A model generated the notes under the pieces. That model was given only the letters and a program-made list of their open reading frames with translations. It did no database searches and was not told the origin of the DNA. 64,000 bases of DNA from Pseudomonadota bacterium (GTDB lineage Bacteria; Pseudomonadota; Gammaproteobacteria; Steroidobacterales; Steroidobacteraceae): positions 62,001 through 126,000 of the forward strand of contig JAEWLQ010000098.1 of NCBI GenBank assembly GCA_023457495.1. The letters are read 5' to 3'. Both the position numbers and the translations under genes were made by a program. Numbering within the stretch: position 1 is the stretch's first letter; the number at the start of each line of letters is the position of its first letter. This document shows positions 61,401 to 64,000 of this stretch, piece after piece.

Positions 61401-61560
61401 CCAGCGCGAGCGCGCGGGCGCTGACGTTCCTGACGGCGTTTTCCGGCAGACGGGCCTGATCGGCCAGCGCGCGTACCAGCGTCTGTTCGTCGGCGAGATA
61501 GTTCGGATTGATCGCCGCGGCGATGGAATCCGGGCGATCGAGCGGGGGAAAGGGTTGCAT
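58417..61560 (-). CDS. putA: Bifunctional proline dehydrogenase / L-glutamate gamma-semialdehyde dehydrogenase
   Basis: The 1,047-residue PutA has a proline dehydrogenase barrel (residues about 150-480; LVKGAYWDSEIKRAQ, YPQFATHNAHTIAHI) and an aldehyde dehydrogenase domain (about 560-1000; ISPWNFPLAIYTGQ, VFTGSNETARLIE, catalytic Cys in FNSAGQRCSALRIL). It oxidises proline to glutamate. It begins directly with the PutA arm region and lacks the N-terminal ribbon-helix-helix DNA-binding domain of trifunctional PutA. ATG 61560 is used; the longer frame adds unconserved residues. Confidence 0.95.
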   Translation of the reverse strand: MQPFPPLDRPDSIAAAINPNYLADEQTLVRALADQARLPENAVRNVSARALALVQAVRGATGSGGALDAFLREYSLASREGVILMCLAEALLRIPDGETADRLIADKIPSGAWDEHLGDSESLFVNASTWGLMLTGRVVALDRNDVGETRSWYARLVGKLGEPVARAALKQAMRILGHQFVMGRDIEGALERSAGKEERDYRYSFDMLGEAALTRADAERYREKYSAAIAAVGRAVGRKESITARHSISIKLSALHPRYEFAQAERVMKELYPVVEQLVREARDAGIGVTLDAEEADRLELSVLLVDKLLAGEVTRGYGGFGLAVQAYQKRAHATLEWLISRLRATDRRITLRLVKGAYWDSEIKRAQERGLAGYPVLTRKANTDVSYLACARLLESAGDRIYPQFATHNAHTIAHIAEVFGGDPNRFEFQRLHGMGAELYDSVVRGPWGRYACRVYAPVGAHEDLLPYLVRRLLENGANTSFVNRIVDASLPAEEVVADPIAEVDGLERVAHPRIPLPAGMFGNERQNSRGFNFADGQAVDVLLRECARASSQAWSAAPVVDGQTRTGAASVVTNPARTAEQIGGVVNADAAAVAAAVGSAARAQDEWDAAGGEKRAAILERAATLFEEHTPALVARCVREAGKTLPDAIGEVREAVDFLRYYAQRARRDFAHETALPGPTGERNLLRLRGKGVFGCISPWNFPLAIYTGQVAAALAAGNTVVAKPAEQTPLTAAYATGLLLQAGVPAEALHFVPGDGATVGAALTADPRLAGVVFTGSNETARLIERSLATRPGAIGTLIAETGGLNVMLADSSALAEQLVLDVVQSGFNSAGQRCSALRILLVQEEIAPRVMSLLAGCMDELRVDDPARLSTDVGPVIDADALKMLEQHAASVVGNARWSHRAPRGPAEGRYFAPLAVEIDSLANMREVFGPIVHVLRYRARDLDAVVAAVNSLGYGLTLGIHTRIDGLAQRIARALRVGNVYINRNMIGAVVGVQPFGGMGLSGTGPKAGGPHYLHRMATEQTITTNTAAIGGNAGLLSLAAR

Positions 61561-61641
61561 GACCCGAAATTCTACTGGTATAGCCCAACCGAAGGACTGG
61601 GCCCGGTTGAATAACCCCGGAGCGGGCCCCATAGGCGAACC

Positions 61642-62460
61642 ATGAGCTCATCCATATCCGCCGTTACCACGGCCACTTTTTCCTCCGAAGTCCTCGACGC
61701 CTCGGCGTCGCAACCCGTCCTGGTCGATTTCTGGGCGCCCTGGTGTGGACCCTGCCGCGCGCTCGGACCCACGCTCGAACAGGTGGCCAGCGAGCAGCAG
61801 GGCAGGATCAAGGTCGTCAAGGTCAACACCGACGAGAACCAGGATCTCGCGCAGCAGTTCCAGATCCGCAGCATTCCGGCGGTGAAGCTGTTCCGCGGCG
61901 GCCGGGTAGTTGGAGAATTCGTCGGCGCCCAGCCCCTGGCGCAGGTTCGCAATTTCCTCGAGCCGCACCTGCCGCGAGCCTCGGCGGCGCAGGTCGAGAC
62001 CGCGAATGCGCTCGCTTCGCGGGGTGACTACGCGGGCGCCATCGCGCAATTGCGCGCGGTCGCGGAATCCGACCCGGCCAATCTCGACGCGCGGCGCGAC
62101 CTGGCGCGATATCTCGCATTGTCGGGAGACGTGGTAGGCGCATCGAAGGTTCTGGGACAACTTCCCCCCGTGGCGCAGAGTGACCCGGCCTCGAACGCCG
62201 TGCGATCGGTGATCCACTTCGCCTCGCTCGCGACCGACGAGGCGGCGCGCAACGACGCCGAGCGGGCGAGCGCGGCCCGCTCACTGCTGGGTGGGAGCGT
62301 GGAGGCGGCGATCGAAACCCTGCTCGCCCGCATGAAGAGCGACCGTACCTTCGCGACCCGCGCGGGGCGCGAAGACCTTCTCCAGGCGTTCGCGCTCCTG
62401 CCAGCCGACGACGAGCGCGTGGGCGGCTGGCGGCGCCGGCTGGCGGCGCTTTTGAACTAG
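61642..62460 (+). CDS. YbbN/CnoX-type thioredoxin-domain co-chaperone
   Basis: The 272-residue protein has an N-terminal thioredoxin domain with active site FWAPWCGPCRALGP near residue 37 and cis-Pro region IRSIPAVKLFRGGRVV, followed by a C-terminal tetratricopeptide-like domain (ASRGDYAGAIAQLRAVAE, DARRDLARYLALSGD). This matches YbbN/CnoX, which holds unfolding proteins and passes them to GroEL and DnaK. Unlike E. coli CnoX (SXXC), the motif here is the complete CGPC, so redox activity is possible. It is divergent from putA. Confidence 0.9.
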   Translation: MSSSISAVTTATFSSEVLDASASQPVLVDFWAPWCGPCRALGPTLEQVASEQQGRIKVVKVNTDENQDLAQQFQIRSIPAVKLFRGGRVVGEFVGAQPLAQVRNFLEPHLPRASAAQVETANALASRGDYAGAIAQLRAVAESDPANLDARRDLARYLALSGDVVGASKVLGQLPPVAQSDPASNAVRSVIHFASLATDEAARNDAERASAARSLLGGSVEAAIETLLARMKSDRTFATRAGREDLLQAFALLPADDERVGGWRRRLAALLN

Positions 62461-62495
62461 CGCGGCAGACCGGTAATCACGGAACGAGAGCTGGA

Positions 62496-63275
62496 CTAAC
62501 CAGACGCCGCTTCGCGCCGCAGGCGTTCCGCCTCACTCTGCCCGAGATACGAATGAATCGCGCCGCGCGCGATGTACAGCAGCGGAATGAGCGCGACCGC
62601 CGCACACATCTTGTACACGTAGTTGACCGTGCCCACCGCGAGGAACTGCGTCATCGACCATTTCTGCGGGCCGAGCACGAAGGCGATGTACAACACGATG
62701 AAGCTGTCGAGCAGCTGCGAAACCGCCGTCGACGCCGTGGCGCGCAGCCACACGTGCCGCTCGCCGGTCGCGCGCCGGATGCGGTGGAAGATCGCGACAT
62801 CGATGAGCTGCCCGATCAGGAACGCGATGATGGATCCCGTGATCGTCCACAGGCCCTGACCGAAGATCAGCGCGTAGGACTTCTGGATGTCCGGCACGCC
62901 GAGGTCCTTGTTCACGTCGACCCAGAACGTTGCCGGCGCGAGTGAGATCGCCGCATAGGCCGCGAAGAATGCATAGGCGATGAAGAACACGGCCATCCAC
63001 GAGATCAGCCGCACGCCGCGCACGCCGAAATACTCGTTGATGATGTCCGTCATGATGAACACGAACGGCCAGAGCAACACGCCGGCGGTGAAGTTGAGCG
63101 TGCCCTGGATGCCGAACAGCGACCAATGGAATGGCGCGGCGCCGACCGTATCCTCGAGCGAGAAGATCTTCACGCCGACGAACTCGGCCAGCAGCGCATT
63201 GGCGAGGAAGAAACCCGCGAGGAAGATGAAGAGCCGGTTGGCGCGCTGATCCGTGGTGCGCATCGGGTGCATCAA
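62496..63275 (-). CDS. yhhQ: Queuosine precursor transporter (YhhQ family)
   Basis: The 259-residue membrane protein has about six spans and the YhhQ/VUT signatures FVFIMTDIINEYFGVRGVR, LIGQLIDVAIFHRIRR and DSFIVLYIAFVLG. Members import 7-cyano-7-deazaguanine or 7-aminomethyl-deazaguanine for queuosine in tRNA. The ATG at 63275 may be internal to an alternative start at ATG 63272 or ATG 63263. It overlaps hslR by 4 bases on the same strand. Confidence 0.9.
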   Translation of the reverse strand: MMHPMRTTDQRANRLFIFLAGFFLANALLAEFVGVKIFSLEDTVGAAPFHWSLFGIQGTLNFTAGVLLWPFVFIMTDIINEYFGVRGVRLISWMAVFFIAYAFFAAYAAISLAPATFWVDVNKDLGVPDIQKSYALIFGQGLWTITGSIIAFLIGQLIDVAIFHRIRRATGERHVWLRATASTAVSQLLDSFIVLYIAFVLGPQKWSMTQFLAVGTVNYVYKMCAAVALIPLLYIARGAIHSYLGQSEAERLRREAASG

Positions 63276-63700
63276 TCCCGGCCGCGCAGCCGCCGCAGTT
63301 CGCGGCGGCCGTGTTTGTCAGGCCGCTCCTGCGAGCGGGGCGCGAAAGCCGAGGCCAGGCGCGACTGCTCTACGTACTTCTCGCGCGCCGCACGCGCGGC
63401 GTCGGTCTCGGCGTAACAGGCCTGCGCGATGGGGGCCGCGCCCCGCCGCTGGGGCAATTGCAGCACCTCACATTCGAATTCGAATCCCGGCCTCGTGACG
63501 GTCACCTTGTCACCCACCCGCACGGCCTGCGCCGGCTTCACCCGGCGGCCATTGAGATGCACCTTGCCGCCGGCGACCGCCTCCGCCGCCAGCGTGCGCG
63601 ACTTGAACAGGCGGGTGCACCACAACCAGCGGTCGATGCGCAGCGAAGCGCCACCGCCCTCGCCACCTTCGAAGTGTTCGTTTTCGTCTGAATGACCCAT
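63272..63700 (-). CDS. hslR: Heat-shock protein 15 (S4-domain RNA-binding protein)
   Basis: The 142-residue protein carries one S4 RNA-binding domain (LRIDRWLWCTRLFKSR, VHLNGRRVKPAQAVRVGDKV) followed by a basic tail (ERPDKHGRRELRRLRGRD), the Hsp15 layout. E. coli Hsp15 binds free 50S subunits carrying a nascent chain after heat shock and helps recycle them. It is coupled to the yhhQ gene and divergent from kbl. Confidence 0.93.
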   Translation of the reverse strand: MGHSDENEHFEGGEGGGASLRIDRWLWCTRLFKSRTLAAEAVAGGKVHLNGRRVKPAQAVRVGDKVTVTRPGFEFECEVLQLPQRRGAAPIAQACYAETDAARAAREKYVEQSRLASAFAPRSQERPDKHGRRELRRLRGRD

Positions 63701-63712
63701 GACGGCCGCCAG

Positions 63713-63718
63713 TATAAT
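63713..63718 (+). promoter_or_regulatory. -10 box of a candidate kbl promoter
   Basis: TATAAT is an exact -10 match, 31 bases before the kbl GTG in the hslR-kbl divergent gap. At the expected -35 distance the sequence (GAATGA at 63690-63695) is poor. Confidence 0.4.
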
Positions 63719-63749
63719 TGCGGTCCAACCCCTTTTACGCCGGTGCCGC

Positions 63750-64000
63750 GTGGATACCGCCTTCTATCAACGTTTCGATAGCCAGCTCGAGGAACTGCGC
63801 CAGCAGGGCCTGTTCAAGACCGAACGCGTGATCGCGAGTCCGCAGGCCGGATCGATCCGCGCGAATGACGCGGACGTGATCAACCTCTGCGCCAACAACT
63901 ATCTCGGCCTCGCGAGCCATCCGTCCATCCGCGAGGCCGCGCATCGCGCCATCGACCGCTACGGTTATGGCATGGCCTCCGTGCGATTCATCTGCGGCAC
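63750..64000 (+). CDS. kbl: Glycine C-acetyltransferase (2-amino-3-ketobutyrate CoA ligase), N-terminal part
   Basis: The frame opens at GTG 63750 and runs off the right edge after 83 residues. It reads VDTAFYQRFDSQLEELR, then LFKTERVIASPQAG, VINLCANNYLGLASHP and YGYGMASVRFICGT. These are the conserved N-terminal motifs of Kbl, the PLP enzyme that splits 2-amino-3-ketobutyrate with CoA into glycine and acetyl-CoA in threonine catabolism. The tdh partner, if present, lies outside the window. The start codon is by family comparison; no strong ribosome-binding site is visible. Confidence 0.93.
   Translation, partial: MDTAFYQRFDSQLEELRQQGLFKTERVIASPQAGSIRANDADVINLCANNYLGLASHPSIREAAHRAIDRYGYGMASVRFICG

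Overview
The window is about 64 kb of GC-rich, densely packed chromosomal DNA from a gammaproteobacterium. Two syntenic blocks match the Escherichia coli order: grpE / nadK-recN-bamE-rnfH-ratA-smpB-ssrA, and bamC-dapA-gcvR-bcp with bepA nearby. Fur, RatA, BamE, the Mla system, Orn, RsgA and the encoded CCA of tRNA-Ser fit this. GC content, many GTG/TTG starts and a SUF operon with SufU and SufT suggest a Xanthomonadales/Nevskiales/Steroidobacterales-like lineage; that placement is inference. There is no CRISPR array, prophage or plasmid backbone. The only clear mobile DNA is a group I intron in the tmRNA gene with a homing-endonuclease gene just downstream.

Layout. 1-3 kb: carB (cut by the window edge), carA and dapB on the minus strand, with a promoter and leader hairpin before carA. 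3-6.5 kb: a Gfo/Idh/MocA oxidoreductase, glycerol kinase and a class A acid phosphatase on the plus strand. 6.3-9.6 kb: a minus-strand operon, MipA/OmpV porin-like protein, DUF3019 protein, RstA-like regulator, RstB-like kinase. 10-15 kb: heat-shock cluster hrcA-grpE-dnaK-dnaJ with two candidate sigma-32 promoters. 15-20.8 kb: nadK, recN, fur, bamE, rnfH, ratA, smpB and ssrA. ssrA is split in its T-loop by a roughly 298-nt group I intron, and a LAGLIDADG endonuclease gene lies just past the tmRNA 3' end.

21-31 kb is more accessory: EF-hand protein, AguB-like amidase, GlcD-like oxidase, DsbA-like protein, a second Gfo/Idh/MocA enzyme, small orphan membrane proteins, Prc protease, an unknown coiled-coil protein, a DUF1249 protein and an XRE/membrane-protein pair. 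31-37 kb: a PLP dehydratase, orn, rsgA, recR, ybaB, dnaX, 4.5S RNA and tRNA-Ser(GGA). 37-43 kb: a very short BamC-like lipoprotein, dapA, gcvR, bcp, a PIN-PhoH ATPase, bepA and mlaA. 43-45.4 kb: a two-gene altronate-dehydratase-like enzyme and an FAH-family hydrolase. 45.4-48.7 kb: mlaFEDCB on the minus strand, ended by a palindromic repeat. 48.7-55.8 kb: a SUF operon (regulator, sufBCDSU, sufT, a Rieske protein, sixA). 55.8-64 kb: a DUF1311-MliC lysozyme-inhibitor-like protein, a HAMP-GAF-GGDEF cyclase, putA, a YbbN/CnoX co-chaperone, a queuosine-precursor transporter, hslR and the start of kbl.

Themes: envelope homeostasis (Mla, BamE, BamC-like, BepA, Prc, MipA/RstAB, MliC), ribosome rescue (SmpB/tmRNA), proteostasis (DnaKJ-GrpE, YbbN, Hsp15) and Fe-S assembly. 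The most unusual feature is the intron-interrupted tmRNA gene with an endonuclease gene outside the intron.
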